Assembly (NCBI GenBank): GCA_034189655.1
Contig: JAXHUE010000004.1
Span: forward strand, 1-64,000
From: JAXHUE01 sp034189655
GTDB taxonomy: Bacteria; Chloroflexota; Dehalococcoidia; E44-bin15
Reading direction: 5' to 3'
DNA: 64,000 nucleotides
Positions 1 through 7,849 of the stretch are shown in pieces (the first letter of the stretch is position 1; every line of letters begins with the position of its first letter). The notes under the pieces are model-generated. The model ran no database searches and was not told the origin of the DNA. It saw nothing but the letters and a program-made list of their open reading frames with translations. A program made the position numbers and the translations under genes.

Positions 1-812
1 CGCCCGCACGAGGGGCAGCTTATCAGCACCGGGCCCGGTGGCCCCATGTCCAGGGCCTTCAGTATCTCGCGGGCGGCGGCCACCTCCTGGCACGGGTCGC
101 CGGAGAGGGAGACGCGCACGGTATCGCCGATGCCCTCGTACAGCAGGATGCCGATGCCCACGGCGCTGCGCACGATGCCGCTCTGCGGGGGGCCGGCCTC
201 GGTGATGCCCAGGTGAATGGGGTAGGGCATCTGCCGGGCTATGGCACGGTTGGCCTCCACGGTGGTGGCCACGTCGAAGGCCTTCAGCGCTACCTTTATC
301 AGCTCGAAGCCCAGCCCCTCCATGAGCGCTATCTGCTCCATGGCGGCGGCCACCATGCGCTCGGCAAGCGTGCCCTGCTCCCCCTCTTCGGGCCCACTCC
401 GGGGCAGGCTGCCGGCGTTCACCCCGATGCGGATGGGCACCTGCCGCTCACCGGCGGCGCGCACCACCTGGGCCACGCGCTCTCTACCGCCGATGTTGCC
501 CGGGTTTATGCGCAGGCCATCTACGCCGCCCTTGAGCGCGGCCAGGGCCAGGCGATGGTCGAAGTGGATGTCGGCGAGCAAGGGGATGGAGATGGCGCGC
601 CTTATGGCGGGGAGCGCCGCGGCGGCCTCGCGGTCGGGGACGGCCACGCGCACCACCTGGCAGCCGCACTCGGCGAGGGCCTCTATCTGGGCCACGGTGG
701 CGGCGACATCGCGGGTATCGGTCTTGGCCATGGACTGCACCACGATAGGGGCGCCACCGCCTATGGTGACATCGCCCACGCGGATGGCCCGCGAGGCCCG
801 GCGCAGCCTCAC
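1..812 (-). CDS. ispG: 4-hydroxy-3-methylbut-2-enyl diphosphate synthase IspG, 3' end cut by window edge
   Basis: IspG (GcpE) reduces methylerythritol cyclodiphosphate to HMBPP in the MEP isoprenoid pathway, using a 4Fe-4S cluster. The frame runs off the left edge, so about 270 N-terminal residues are present. The barrel motifs GAPIVVQSM, DIHFDHRLAL and GLRINPGNIG are visible, and SCPSCG, holding the first cluster cysteines, lies at the cut. I chose the GTG at 812 because it overlaps the rseP stop as GTGA, and the residues from there (VRLRRASRAIRVG) lead straight into the conserved region. It is translationally coupled to rseP and shares a transcript with dxr, another MEP enzyme. Identification is firm; the C-terminus cannot be judged. 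Confidence 0.93.
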   Translation of the reverse strand, partial: MRLRRASRAIRVGDVTIGGGAPIVVQSMAKTDTRDVAATVAQIEALAECGCQVVRVAVPDREAAAALPAIRRAISIPLLADIHFDHRLALAALKGGVDGLRINPGNIGGRERVAQVVRAAGERQVPIRIGVNAGSLPRSGPEEGEQGTLAERMVAAAMEQIALMEGLGFELIKVALKAFDVATTVEANRAIARQMPYPIHLGITEAGPPQSGIVRSAVGIGILLYEGIGDTVRVSLSGDPCQEVAAAREILKALDMGPPGPVLISCPSCG

Positions 813-1867
813 GGCAGGAGGCTCCCTCCCTGGATCACGCGCAGCACGTCGAAGTAGCTCACCACCAGGATGAAGATGATGAGCAGGGAGAACCCGATGA
901 GGTTGATGAGGCCCTCACGCTGCGGGGCGATGCGCCTGCCCCCGCGCAGCACCTCTATCAGCAGAAAGAGGATGCGGCCGCCGTCGAGGGCAGGGATGGG
1001 CAGCAGGTTGATGAAGGCCAGGTTCACGCTCAAGAAGCAGGTGAACCATATCAGGGGGTAGATGCCCGCCTGCAACGCGCTGCTGGTGAGCTGGGCAATG
1101 CCGATGGGGCCGGCGATGACCAGCGCCTCGGTGCCCTGGAACAGGCTGACCAGCGCGTCCTTGATCTGCACCAGCATCTCCCAGTACTGGGCCAGGCCCC
1201 GCGGGATGGCCTGCCACGGTGGATAGGCGGTGTACTCGGTGATGGGGCCGATCTGCACCCCCATGGAGCCCTCTCCCTCAGGGTACTCGGCGCGGGGGAC
1301 GAGCGAGACCTCGACCTGGGCCGAGTCTCGGAGCAACACGAGCGACATCTCCTGGCCGATGTAGGGCTCCACCGCCTCGTGCACCTCGCCTATGGTGTTC
1401 ACCTCCTGCCCCTCGATGCTCACGATGATGTCCCCCACCTGGATGTCGGCGGCCTGGGCCGGAGACCCCGCCGCCACCGACACCACCTGCACCCCCTTGC
1501 CGTCGACGTAGCGCTCCATGGGTACCATCTGGGCGATGGGGAAGATGATGGCGGGCAGTATGAGCATCGCCACCGAGCCGGCGCTCAAGACGAAGAAGCG
1601 GGTCCAGCGGCCCTTGGCCGCCAGGCTGCCGGGCACGTTGGGGTCCTCCTCCCCCGCCATCTTGCAGAAGCCGCCCAGGGGCACCCAGTTCAGCGAGTAG
1701 ATGGTCTCCCCCCGCTTGATGCCGAAGATGCGCGGCGGAAAGCCCAGGCCCAGCTCCTCCACCCTGACCTTGGAGAGCTTGGCGACGAAGAAGTGCCCCA
1801 GCTCGTGGGCCACGATGACGATGAAGAGGATGACGAGGAAGACGACTATGGTGATGAAGATGTTCAT
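809..1867 (-). CDS. rseP: Site-2 zinc metalloprotease RseP/MmpA family
   Basis: Intramembrane zinc protease of the S2P family, which cleaves membrane-bound regulators such as anti-sigma factors; the substrate here is unknown. The 352-residue protein begins with a membrane helix (about 2-20) running into HELGH at 21-25, the zinc site. A second helix lies at about 93-112 and a PDZ domain at about 122-192. A third helix leads into NLLPIPALDGGR (287-298), whose aspartate is the third zinc ligand, and a last helix spans about 321-340. Length is near the shorter single-PDZ bacterial forms. The start overlaps the dxr stop (ATGA) and the stop overlaps ispG (GTGA), so the three genes are tightly coupled. 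Confidence 0.93.
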   Translation of the reverse strand: MNIFITIVVFLVILFIVIVAHELGHFFVAKLSKVRVEELGLGFPPRIFGIKRGETIYSLNWVPLGGFCKMAGEEDPNVPGSLAAKGRWTRFFVLSAGSVAMLILPAIIFPIAQMVPMERYVDGKGVQVVSVAAGSPAQAADIQVGDIIVSIEGQEVNTIGEVHEAVEPYIGQEMSLVLLRDSAQVEVSLVPRAEYPEGEGSMGVQIGPITEYTAYPPWQAIPRGLAQYWEMLVQIKDALVSLFQGTEALVIAGPIGIAQLTSSALQAGIYPLIWFTCFLSVNLAFINLLPIPALDGGRILFLLIEVLRGGRRIAPQREGLINLIGFSLLIIFILVVSYFDVLRVIQGGSLLP

Positions 1868-2997
1868 GGCACTGTCCTTGTGGCCTGCTCCCGGGCCCAG
1901 GCGTCGGCGGCCAGGATGTCTTCGAGAGTGGGGTGGGCGGTGCTGTCGTGGCGCTCCAGCGCCGCGGCCACGATGCGGGCGATATCGCCAAACCCGATGC
2001 GCCCCTCCAGGAAGAGCTGCACCGCCACCTCGTCGGCGGCAGAGAGCACCGCGGGGTAAGTCCCGCCCTGCCGGCCTGCCTCAAGCGCCAGGCGCAGGCA
2101 GGGGAAGCGCTCCCCGTCGGGCGGCTCAAAGGTGAGGGCCCCCGTGGCCGCCACGTCGAGGCGGGCAAACGGTGCCGGCCGCCGCTCCGGGTAGAACAGG
2201 GCATACTGTATGGGCAGGCGCATGTCGGGCGGGCTGAGCTGCGCCTTCACCGAGCCGTCGGCGAGCTCCACCATGGAGTGCACCACGCTCTGCGGGTGCA
2301 CCACTACCTCGATATCGTCTAAGGGCGTGTCGAACAGCCAGCCTATCTCGATGGCCTCGAACCCCTTGTTCATCAGTGTCGCCGAGTCGATGGTGATCTT
2401 GGGCCCCATGCGCCACGTGGGGTGAGCCAGTGCCTGGGCCGCGGTCACCCGCTCAAGCTCCGCGGGGGAGAGGTGGCGGAAGGGGCCGCCTGACGCGGTG
2501 AGCCAGATGCGGGATATGGCCCCGCTCTCGCCCTGGAGGCACTGCCAGATGGCGCTGGGCTCGCTGTCCACCGGCCGCAGGGTGATGCCTTCGCGGCGCG
2601 CCCGGGCCATGGCGATGCCCCCGGCCATCACCAGCACCTCCTTGGAGGCCAGGGCCACGGCCTTCCCTGCCTCGATGGCGGCCAGGGTAGGGGCCAGCGC
2701 CGCCGAGCCCGAGATGGCCATCACCACCAGGTCTACGTCGGGGTGCGAGGCCATCTCTGAGAGCGATACCTCCTGGCAGCCGCGGAGGCGGCGCGGCGGC
2801 GCGGCCTCGCCGCGCCCCATGGCGACCAGGCCGGGCCTGAACTCGGCCACCTGCTCGGCGAGGGCATCGGCATTACCCCCCGCGGCGAGGCCGCGCACCG
2901 AGAGCTCGTCGCGGTGGCAGCGCACCACTTCCAGGGTTTGTCGCCCGATGGAGCCCGTGCTGCCCAGGATGGCCAGCCTCTTTACGCGATCACCCAT
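1864..2997 (-). CDS. dxr: 1-deoxy-D-xylulose 5-phosphate reductoisomerase
   Basis: Dxr makes 2-C-methylerythritol 4-phosphate from DXP with NADPH, the first committed MEP step. The protein is 377 residues. It has the NADPH-binding loop GSTGSIG at 12-18, the metal and substrate motif VDSEPSAIWQ, the flexible-loop region ASGGPFR, and HPTWRMGPKITIDSATLMNKG. The open frame extends far upstream, but the ATG at 2997 places the Rossmann fold at the N-terminus as in all Dxr proteins, and the extra residues are a shadow of cdsA. The start lies 16 bases inside the 3' end of cdsA and the stop overlaps rseP, consistent with one operon. Confidence 0.95.
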   Translation of the reverse strand: MGDRVKRLAILGSTGSIGRQTLEVVRCHRDELSVRGLAAGGNADALAEQVAEFRPGLVAMGRGEAAPPRRLRGCQEVSLSEMASHPDVDLVVMAISGSAALAPTLAAIEAGKAVALASKEVLVMAGGIAMARARREGITLRPVDSEPSAIWQCLQGESGAISRIWLTASGGPFRHLSPAELERVTAAQALAHPTWRMGPKITIDSATLMNKGFEAIEIGWLFDTPLDDIEVVVHPQSVVHSMVELADGSVKAQLSPPDMRLPIQYALFYPERRPAPFARLDVAATGALTFEPPDGERFPCLRLALEAGRQGGTYPAVLSAADEVAVQLFLEGRIGFGDIARIVAAALERHDSTAHPTLEDILAADAWAREQATRTVP

Positions 2998-3776
2998 ACA
3001 ACGTAATAATATACCACCACGACGGTGAACACAATGCTGTCCAGGCGGTCGAGGAGGCCGCCGTGGCCCGGGATGAGGCCGCCCGAGTCCTTGACCCCGG
3101 TGCTGCGCTTGAGCAGGGACTCGGCGAGGTCGCCCACCTGGGAGAATACCCCGATGAGGACGCCCAGGGCGGCCACGTGCCACCAGGGCAGGGCCAGCTG
3201 GGGGAGGACGGCCGCCAGGACGAACGCCCCAGCCAGTGCGCCCAGCAGCCCGCCCGCCGCCCCCTCCACGGTCTTGCCCGGGCTTATGGTCGCCGCCAGG
3301 GGGTGCCGCCCCAGGGCACTGCCGATGAAGAAGGCGGTGGTATCGGCGGCGAAGGTGGCGAAGAGGGCGAATAGCACCCAGTCGCGGCCACCGTCGAGCC
3401 CCCGCAGCGGGATGAAGTGGCTCAGCATCCACCCGACGTACATCAGGCCGGCCAGGGCCCAGGCCCAGTCCGCGGCGGTATCGGGGGCAGGCGAGCGCAC
3501 CATCATCACCACCAGGGAGATGACCACCGCAGAGGTGAGCGCGAGCAGGGAGAAGGGGGCGCCGAAGTGGGCGGCGGCCACGAGCACCAGCACCCACGCC
3601 AGGCCGAACAGGGTGGGGAGACGCCGCGTCCCCAGGCCGCGGAGCCGGTAGAGCTCCCACAGGCCCAGCACGGCGGCAGCGGCCACCACCAGGGAGAGGT
3701 AGGGGACGCCGAACCATATCGCGGCCACGATCGGGGGGAGCAGGACCAGCGCGCTGGCTACCCTTGTTCTCAACAT
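2982..3776 (-). CDS. cdsA: Phosphatidate cytidylyltransferase
   Basis: CdsA makes CDP-diacylglycerol from phosphatidate and CTP in the inner membrane, feeding phospholipid synthesis. The 264-residue product is almost entirely membrane helices. Its C-terminal part carries the family signature: LLKRSTGVKDSGGLIPGHGG followed by LLDRLD. Upstream is FAADTTAFFIGSALG, also typical. Two in-frame ATGs lie at 3782 and 3776. I chose 3776 because the upstream GGAG sits about 9 bases before it and only 3 before the other. A longer frame to 3947 overlaps uppS and is not family-like. It sits between uppS and dxr, a common lipid/isoprenoid gene order. Confidence 0.92.
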   Translation of the reverse strand: MLRTRVASALVLLPPIVAAIWFGVPYLSLVVAAAAVLGLWELYRLRGLGTRRLPTLFGLAWVLVLVAAAHFGAPFSLLALTSAVVISLVVMMVRSPAPDTAADWAWALAGLMYVGWMLSHFIPLRGLDGGRDWVLFALFATFAADTTAFFIGSALGRHPLAATISPGKTVEGAAGGLLGALAGAFVLAAVLPQLALPWWHVAALGVLIGVFSQVGDLAESLLKRSTGVKDSGGLIPGHGGLLDRLDSIVFTVVVVYYYVVWVIA

Positions 3777-3823
3777 ACCCATCTGCTCCAGTAGGCGTAC
3801 GTCGCGGGACACCCCACTCTGGG

Positions 3824-4525
3824 CTAGAGCCCGCCGAAGCGGCGCTCCCGCCGGCTGTAGACGGCGAGTGCCTCCTCGATATCCTCGGGGCCGAAGTCGG
3901 GCCACAGGGTGGGCGTGGCGTAGTACTCGCTGTAGGCTGCCTGCCACAGCAGGAAGTTGCTCAGGCGCATCTCGCCGCCGGTGCGGATGATGAGGTCTGG
4001 GTCGGGGAGCCCCGCGGTGTAGAGGTAGCGGCTCACCAGGGACTCGGTGACATCCTCGGCGGCCACCCCGTCCTCGATGATGCGCCGTGTCGCCTCCACG
4101 ATGTCGGCGCGGCCCCCGTAGTCGAAGGCCAGGCTCAAGGTCATCCTCTGGTTGTCCCTGGTGAGCTCGATGGCATCGAGGACGGCCCTCTGAAGCTGCG
4201 GCGAGAGCCGGTCGAGGCGGCCCAGGTGGCGCAGGCGCACCCCCTCGCGGTGCAGGCTCGCCGCCTCACGCTTGATGGCCCCCTCCAGGATGCCCATGAG
4301 CCCCCTCACTTCCTCGTCGGGACGCCGCCAGTTCTCGGTGGAGAAGGCGAACAGGGTGAGGTACCTCACCTCGTGCTCGTGGAAGCAGCGGATGACGCGG
4401 CGGATGTTCTCCGTCCCGGCACGGTGCCCGGCGAGCCGCGGCAGCCGCCGCCGCTGCGCCCAGCGGCCGTTGCCGTCCATTATGATGGCGACGTGCTCTG
4501 GCACGTGAGAGGCGGTCACAGCCAT
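3824..4525 (-). CDS. uppS: Isoprenyl transferase (undecaprenyl diphosphate synthase family)
   Basis: Cis-prenyltransferase that extends farnesyl diphosphate to the C55 carrier lipid used for cell-envelope glycans. The 233-residue protein has the catalytic DGNGRW at 17-22, the FAFSTENWRRP motif, and the C-terminal DLIIRTGGEMRLSNFLLWQ and YATPTLWPDF substrate-binding motifs. The ATG at 4525 is two bases after AGAGGAG, which is tight; the GTG at 4519 has better spacing and could be the true start. Upstream in-frame ATGs give a low-complexity tail and were not used. It leads the uppS-cdsA-dxr-rseP-ispG run. Confidence 0.93.
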   Translation of the reverse strand: MAVTASHVPEHVAIIMDGNGRWAQRRRLPRLAGHRAGTENIRRVIRCFHEHEVRYLTLFAFSTENWRRPDEEVRGLMGILEGAIKREAASLHREGVRLRHLGRLDRLSPQLQRAVLDAIELTRDNQRMTLSLAFDYGGRADIVEATRRIIEDGVAAEDVTESLVSRYLYTAGLPDPDLIIRTGGEMRLSNFLLWQAAYSEYYATPTLWPDFGPEDIEEALAVYSRRERRFGGL

Positions 4526-4887
4526 AGCTCCTCTGCGGTGGGGGCACCTCCCATGGCGTCCCACTCCCGCCCATCCTGGCAGTCATCGTGGAGGCCACCA
4601 TCGCCTCCCGGCCCAGGCAGGCCATCCCTGCACCGGCCCTCGAATGGTCCCCAGCCAGGGCGCGGGTAGCCCCGCGTCGCCGCGGCCACAGAGGCGCCCG
4701 GCAGGGGGCATGAGAGCGGGGATCTACGCGCGGCGATGGTGTCTGTGCGGTGGAAGCGGCCTGTCAATGCCACGGAGCACATGCGTACACGGCTTTGAGG
4801 CGGCGAGCTCCAGCCCCCGGCGCGACGAGCAGGCACGGAAGAGGCCTGCCACGGCGGGGCATATCCCCCGCCCTCCGCGCACCAAGG
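4526..4887 (-). other. Non-coding stretch between frr and uppS
   Basis: This 362-base stretch holds no convincing gene. A minus-strand frame of 106 codons is open but is arginine/proline/glycine-rich with no recognisable motif, as expected by chance at this GC content. A TTGACA occurs on the minus strand near 4765, but nothing like a -10 lies 16-18 bases after it. The only structure seen is the hairpin at 4853-4872 just after frr. Confidence 0.6.
4853..4872 (-). terminator. GC-rich hairpin after frr
   Basis: GGCGGGG and CCCCGCC form a perfect 7-bp stem around a 6-base loop, 15 bases beyond the frr stop. No T-tract follows on the minus strand, so it is not a classical intrinsic terminator. 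It may be a weak terminator or an mRNA 3'-end stabiliser at the end of the rpsB operon. Confidence 0.4.
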
Positions 4888-5445
4888 CTACATGGAGAGC
4901 AGCTCTTCCTCTTTGTCCTTTCCCACCTGGTCCACGTCTTTGATGAATGAGTCGGTTATCTGCTGTAGCCGCTCCTGGGCGCGCCGCTGCTCGTCCTGTG
5001 ATATGTCCTTGCTCCGCTCCAACTCCCTGATCTCTTCGAGGGCGCTCCTGCGGATGTTCCTTATGGCCACGCGGCGCTCCTCGACCCGCTTGTGCACTAT
5101 CTTGACCAGCTCCCTGCGCCGCTCCTCGGAGAGGACGGGGATGGCCAGCCTGATCATGTTGCCGTCGTTTGCCGGGTTTAGGCCCAGGTCAGACTTCTGT
5201 ATGGCCTTCTCGATGGCGGGGAGCGCCGTCCGGTCCCACGGCTGGATGATGAGGAGCCTGGCCTCGGGCGTGGTGATGGTTGCCATGTGGGAAAGGGGCG
5301 TGGGCACTCCGTGGTAGTCTGCCTTGATGCCATCTACCAGGGCCGTCGAGGCCCTCCCGGTGCGGATGGATGCCAATTCCTTCTTGAAGGCCTCGATGGC
5401 CTTCTCCATCTTTGCGCTCGTCTCAGAGAGGATATCGTCGATCAT
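4888..5445 (-). CDS. frr: Ribosome recycling factor
   Basis: RRF splits post-termination ribosomes together with EF-G. At 185 residues it matches the family length. The N-terminal helix has KELASIRTGRAS, the hinge region contains the PTPLSHMATI and LLIIQPWD strands, and domain II/helix III show SLGLNPANDG-like SDLGLNPANDG and LSEERRRELVK motifs. The ATG at 5445 has a GGAGG-type ribosome site a few bases upstream. It follows pyrH, with which it is linked in many bacteria. Confidence 0.97.
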   Translation of the reverse strand: MIDDILSETSAKMEKAIEAFKKELASIRTGRASTALVDGIKADYHGVPTPLSHMATITTPEARLLIIQPWDRTALPAIEKAIQKSDLGLNPANDGNMIRLAIPVLSEERRRELVKIVHKRVEERRVAIRNIRRSALEEIRELERSKDISQDEQRRAQERLQQITDSFIKDVDQVGKDKEEELLSM

Positions 5446-5463
5446 TGCCCCTCCGCTCTGGTG

Positions 5464-6183
5464 CTAGCCATGTACCAGGGTACCGATGGCCTCCCCGCTC
5501 ACGGCACGCACGATTCCCTGCGGTGCCTTAATGTCGAAGACCATGATGGGGAGCATGTTGTCCATGCATATCGAGAGCGCCGTCGAGTCCATTATCCCCA
5601 GGCGCAGCTTCAAGGCGTCCAGGTAGGTGAGCTCTTCGAACTTCTTGGCATTGGGGCTCTTCCTCGGGTCGCTATCGTAGACACCGTCCACGTTGTTCTT
5701 GGCCATGAGCAGCACCTCAGCGCCCAGCTCCACCGCGCGCAGCGCCGCCGCGGTATCGGTGGTCATGTAGGGGTTCCCGGTGCCGGCGGCTAAGATGACC
5801 ACCCTCCCTTTCTCCATGTGGCGCATGGCGCGGCGGCGGATGTAGGGCTCGGCGATGGCCTGTACGATGAGGGCGCTCTGGGTGCGGGTGCTCACCCCCT
5901 CTCGCTCCAGCGCGTCCTGGAGCACCAGGGCGTTGATGATGGTCCCCAGCATCCCGGCATAGTCGGCGGTGGTGCGGTCCATGCCCTTGGACTCGGCGCT
6001 CGCCCCGCGCCAGACGTTGCCCCCGCCCACGACGATGGCCATCTGGGTGCCCACGTCTACCACCTGCTTTATCTGGCGTGCCAGCGAGAACAGGGTGCTC
6101 TGGTCGATGCCATACCCCCCCTCGGCGACGAGGGCCTCGCCGCTCAGCTTCAGCATCACTCGTCTGTACCGGGGGGCACTCAT
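5464..6183 (-). CDS. pyrH: Uridylate kinase
   Basis: Bacterial UMP kinase of the amino-acid-kinase fold, which phosphorylates UMP to UDP and usually responds to UTP and GTP. The 239-residue protein begins YRRVMLKLSGEAL, followed by IVVGGGNVWRG, GMLGTIINALVLQDALE, the ATP-site stretch ILAAGTGNPYMTTDTAAAL and MAKNNVDGVYDSDPR. The ATG at 6183 starts one base after the tsf stop, indicating coupled translation. It sits in the normal rpsB-tsf-pyrH-frr order. Confidence 0.96.
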   Translation of the reverse strand: MSAPRYRRVMLKLSGEALVAEGGYGIDQSTLFSLARQIKQVVDVGTQMAIVVGGGNVWRGASAESKGMDRTTADYAGMLGTIINALVLQDALEREGVSTRTQSALIVQAIAEPYIRRRAMRHMEKGRVVILAAGTGNPYMTTDTAAALRAVELGAEVLLMAKNNVDGVYDSDPRKSPNAKKFEELTYLDALKLRLGIMDSTALSICMDNMLPIMVFDIKAPQGIVRAVSGEAIGTLVHG

Positions 6184-6184
6184 C

Positions 6185-6688
6185 CTAGTCCTTGCCCAGC
6201 TCGTAGCGGGCGAACCTCTTTACCCTGATGTTCTCTCCCACCCTGGCGATGACCTCGTTGATGAGGTCCTGGACGGTGCGCGCAGGGTCCTTGATGAAAG
6301 GCTGGGAGAGCAGGTGGAGCTCGATGGGGTCGGCCCCCTCCGGCACCCCTTCGCCGTCGAGCATCTCGGGGTCGATGGCTGCCACCTGCATCGCCAGGTC
6401 GTGCGCCAGCCGCTTGAACTCGTCGGTATGGGCCACGAAGTCGCTCTCGCAGTTCACCTCGATGAGCGCCCCGATGCGTCCACCGGTGTGCACGTAGGCC
6501 TCCACCAGGCCCTGCCTCACCTCGCGGCTGGCCTTTCGCTCTGCCTTGGCTAGGCCCTGCCTCTTCAGTATCTCTGCGGCATCCTCGATGCATCCCTGGG
6601 TCTCGTCGAGCGCTCGCTTGCAGTCGAGGACACCGGCGCCGGTACGCTCTCTCAGCTCCTTTATGGCGTTGGTGTCTACCATCTTCAT
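6185..6688 (-). CDS. tsf: Elongation factor Ts, short form
   Basis: EF-Ts exchanges nucleotide on EF-Tu. The N-terminal UBA-like domain (IKELRERTGAGVLDCKRAL) and the NCESDFVAHTDEF core that contacts EF-Tu are clear. At 167 residues it is much shorter than the roughly 280-residue enterobacterial protein, because it has one core subdomain rather than two and no long coiled-coil insert. Short EF-Ts proteins are known in Thermus and Chloroflexota, so this is a lineage form rather than a truncation. The start overlaps the rpsB stop as ATGA. Confidence 0.95.
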   Translation of the reverse strand: MKMVDTNAIKELRERTGAGVLDCKRALDETQGCIEDAAEILKRQGLAKAERKASREVRQGLVEAYVHTGGRIGALIEVNCESDFVAHTDEFKRLAHDLAMQVAAIDPEMLDGEGVPEGADPIELHLLSQPFIKDPARTVQDLINEVIARVGENIRVKRFARYELGKD

Positions 6689-7497
6689 TCCTCGTCTTCA
6701 GGTGTAAAGGTGAGGGTCTCCGCTATCTCCAGCTCTGCCAGCTCTTCTATCTCCTCGAGCCCCTCCATGGCGTCGCCCTGGGCGAGCTCTAGGTACTTCT
6801 TGCCCTCGATGACGGCGTCGGCGATCTTGCTGGTGATGAGCCGCACCGCCCGCACCGCGTCGTCATTGGCCGGGATGGGGTAGTCTATGTCGTCGGGGTT
6901 GCTGTTGGTGTCCGCGATGGCCACTATGGGGACCCCGGTGCGCCTGGCCTCGGCAATGGCTATCTTGTCCTTGACCGGGTCGACGACGAAGATGGCCCCG
7001 GGAAACCCGGTCATCTCCTTGAAGCCACCCATCTGCCGGTTTAAGCGCGCGATCTCGTCGTCGAGCTTGAGCGCCTCTTTCTTAGGCAGGTAGCTGAACT
7101 CTCCCCTGTCCTTGCGGTCCTCGAGGCGCACCAGGTAGTCGATGCGCGCCTGGATGGTGGCGAAGTTGGTGAGCATGCCCCCCAGCCATCGCTGGTTCAC
7201 GTAGAACATACCACAGCGCCTGGCCTCCTCCTCCACCGTCTCCTTGGCCTGCTTCTTGGTGCCAACCAGGATGATGCTCTCGCTCCTCGCGGCCAGGTCG
7301 CGGACGAACCTGTAGGCCTCGCCCAGCATCTTCACTGTCTGCTGCAGGTCTATGATGTGGATACCGTTCCTCTCGGTGAAGATGTACCTCTTCATCCGCG
7401 GGTTCCACCGGCTGGTCTGGTGGCCGAAGTGGGCCCCGGCCTCCAGGAGTGCCTTGATGGATATGACGTCGCCCTCTTCCCTCTGGTTCTGCTGCAT
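6685..7497 (-). CDS. rpsB: Small ribosomal subunit protein uS2
   Basis: Ribosomal protein S2 of the 30S subunit. The 270-residue protein shows GAHFGHQTSRWNPRMKRYI, RNGIHIIDLQQT, VGTKKQAKE, RWLGGMLTNF and the C-terminal PVKDKIAIAEARRTGVPIV. The acidic tail is common in this protein. The start gives 13 residues before the conserved region; a later GTG inside this stretch is possible. It is the first gene of the operon driven from the promoter at 7543-7571. Confidence 0.97.
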   Translation of the reverse strand: MQQNQREEGDVISIKALLEAGAHFGHQTSRWNPRMKRYIFTERNGIHIIDLQQTVKMLGEAYRFVRDLAARSESIILVGTKKQAKETVEEEARRCGMFYVNQRWLGGMLTNFATIQARIDYLVRLEDRKDRGEFSYLPKKEALKLDDEIARLNRQMGGFKEMTGFPGAIFVVDPVKDKIAIAEARRTGVPIVAIADTNSNPDDIDYPIPANDDAVRAVRLITSKIADAVIEGKKYLELAQGDAMEGLEEIEELAELEIAETLTFTPEDEE

Positions 7498-7542
7498 GCT
7501 CTCTCCCTCGATCGTCCCCCTGTAAGGTAAATCTATCTCCAG

Positions 7543-7571
7543 AGTATAGCACAGGCGAAGGGGCGAGGCAA
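7543..7571 (-). promoter_or_regulatory. Promoter of the rpsB-tsf-pyrH-frr operon
   Basis: On the minus strand a -35 TTGCCT (7566-7571) and a -10 TATACT (7543-7548) are separated by exactly 17 bases. Transcription would start near 7536, about 40 bases before the rpsB ATG. No other good promoter is seen between here and the end of frr. Confidence 0.72.
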
Positions 7572-7647
7572 CAGGCGGTCATATCGAGCCCTGGGCCGGG
7601 GGGTGCCCCCCAGGAGGCAGCGCGGGGCCTTTAAAGGCGGGACATCC

Positions 7648-7676
7648 TTGAAAAACGACCTGCTCTGTGCTAGAGT
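7648..7676 (+). promoter_or_regulatory. Promoter of tRNA-Ser(GCT)
   Basis: TTGAAA (7648-7653) and TAGAGT (7671-7676) are 17 bases apart. The predicted start, near 7683, lies only a few bases before the tRNA 5' end. This promoter is divergent from the rpsB promoter. Confidence 0.65.
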
Positions 7677-7685
7677 GACCTGTGG

Positions 7686-7777
7686 GGAGGGATCGCATAG
7701 TGGTTTAGTGCGGCCGCCTGCTAAGCGGTTACCCTGAGTAATCGGGGTCGTGGGTTCGAATCCCACTCCCTCCGCCA
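7686..7777 (+). tRNA. tRNA-Ser(GCT)
   Basis: Class II tRNA with encoded CCA (7775-7777). The acceptor pairs GGAGGGA (7686-7692) with TCCCTCC (7767-7773), with discriminator G. The anticodon stem GCCGC/GCGGT holds loop CTGCTAA, anticodon GCT at 7720-7722. A long variable arm follows, built from ACCC...GGGGT, and the T arm is GTGGG-TTCGAAT-CCCAC. The long variable arm and anticodon agree on serine, codons AGC/AGU. Confidence 0.96.
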
Positions 7778-7797
7778 TCGATAGCCCCGCGCTGTGA

Positions 7798-7827
7798 GGC
7801 CCCTACCAGCAAAGGGGTTATATTTTT
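7798..7827 (+). terminator. Probable intrinsic terminator after tRNA-Ser
   Basis: GGCCCCT (7798-7804) and AGGGGTT (7813-7819) form a 7-bp stem with two G-T pairs, followed by ATATTTTT. It would stop tRNA transcription before the miaB-like gene. The stem is weak, and the TATATT inside its tail could be read instead as a -10 box, but it has no -35 partner. Confidence 0.5.
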
Positions 7828-7849
7828 CCACCGAGAGTGTGAGGCCCCC

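Noticed and set aside
4516..4836. A 106-codon minus-strand frame between frr and uppS
   Set aside because: Composition is Arg/Gly/Pro-rich with no motif or ribosome site, and it overlaps the uppS start; expected by chance at this GC content.
7819..7824. TATATT as a -10 box for the miaB-like gene
   Set aside because: No -35 partner at 16-18 bases, and it lies in the T-rich tail of the tRNA terminator.
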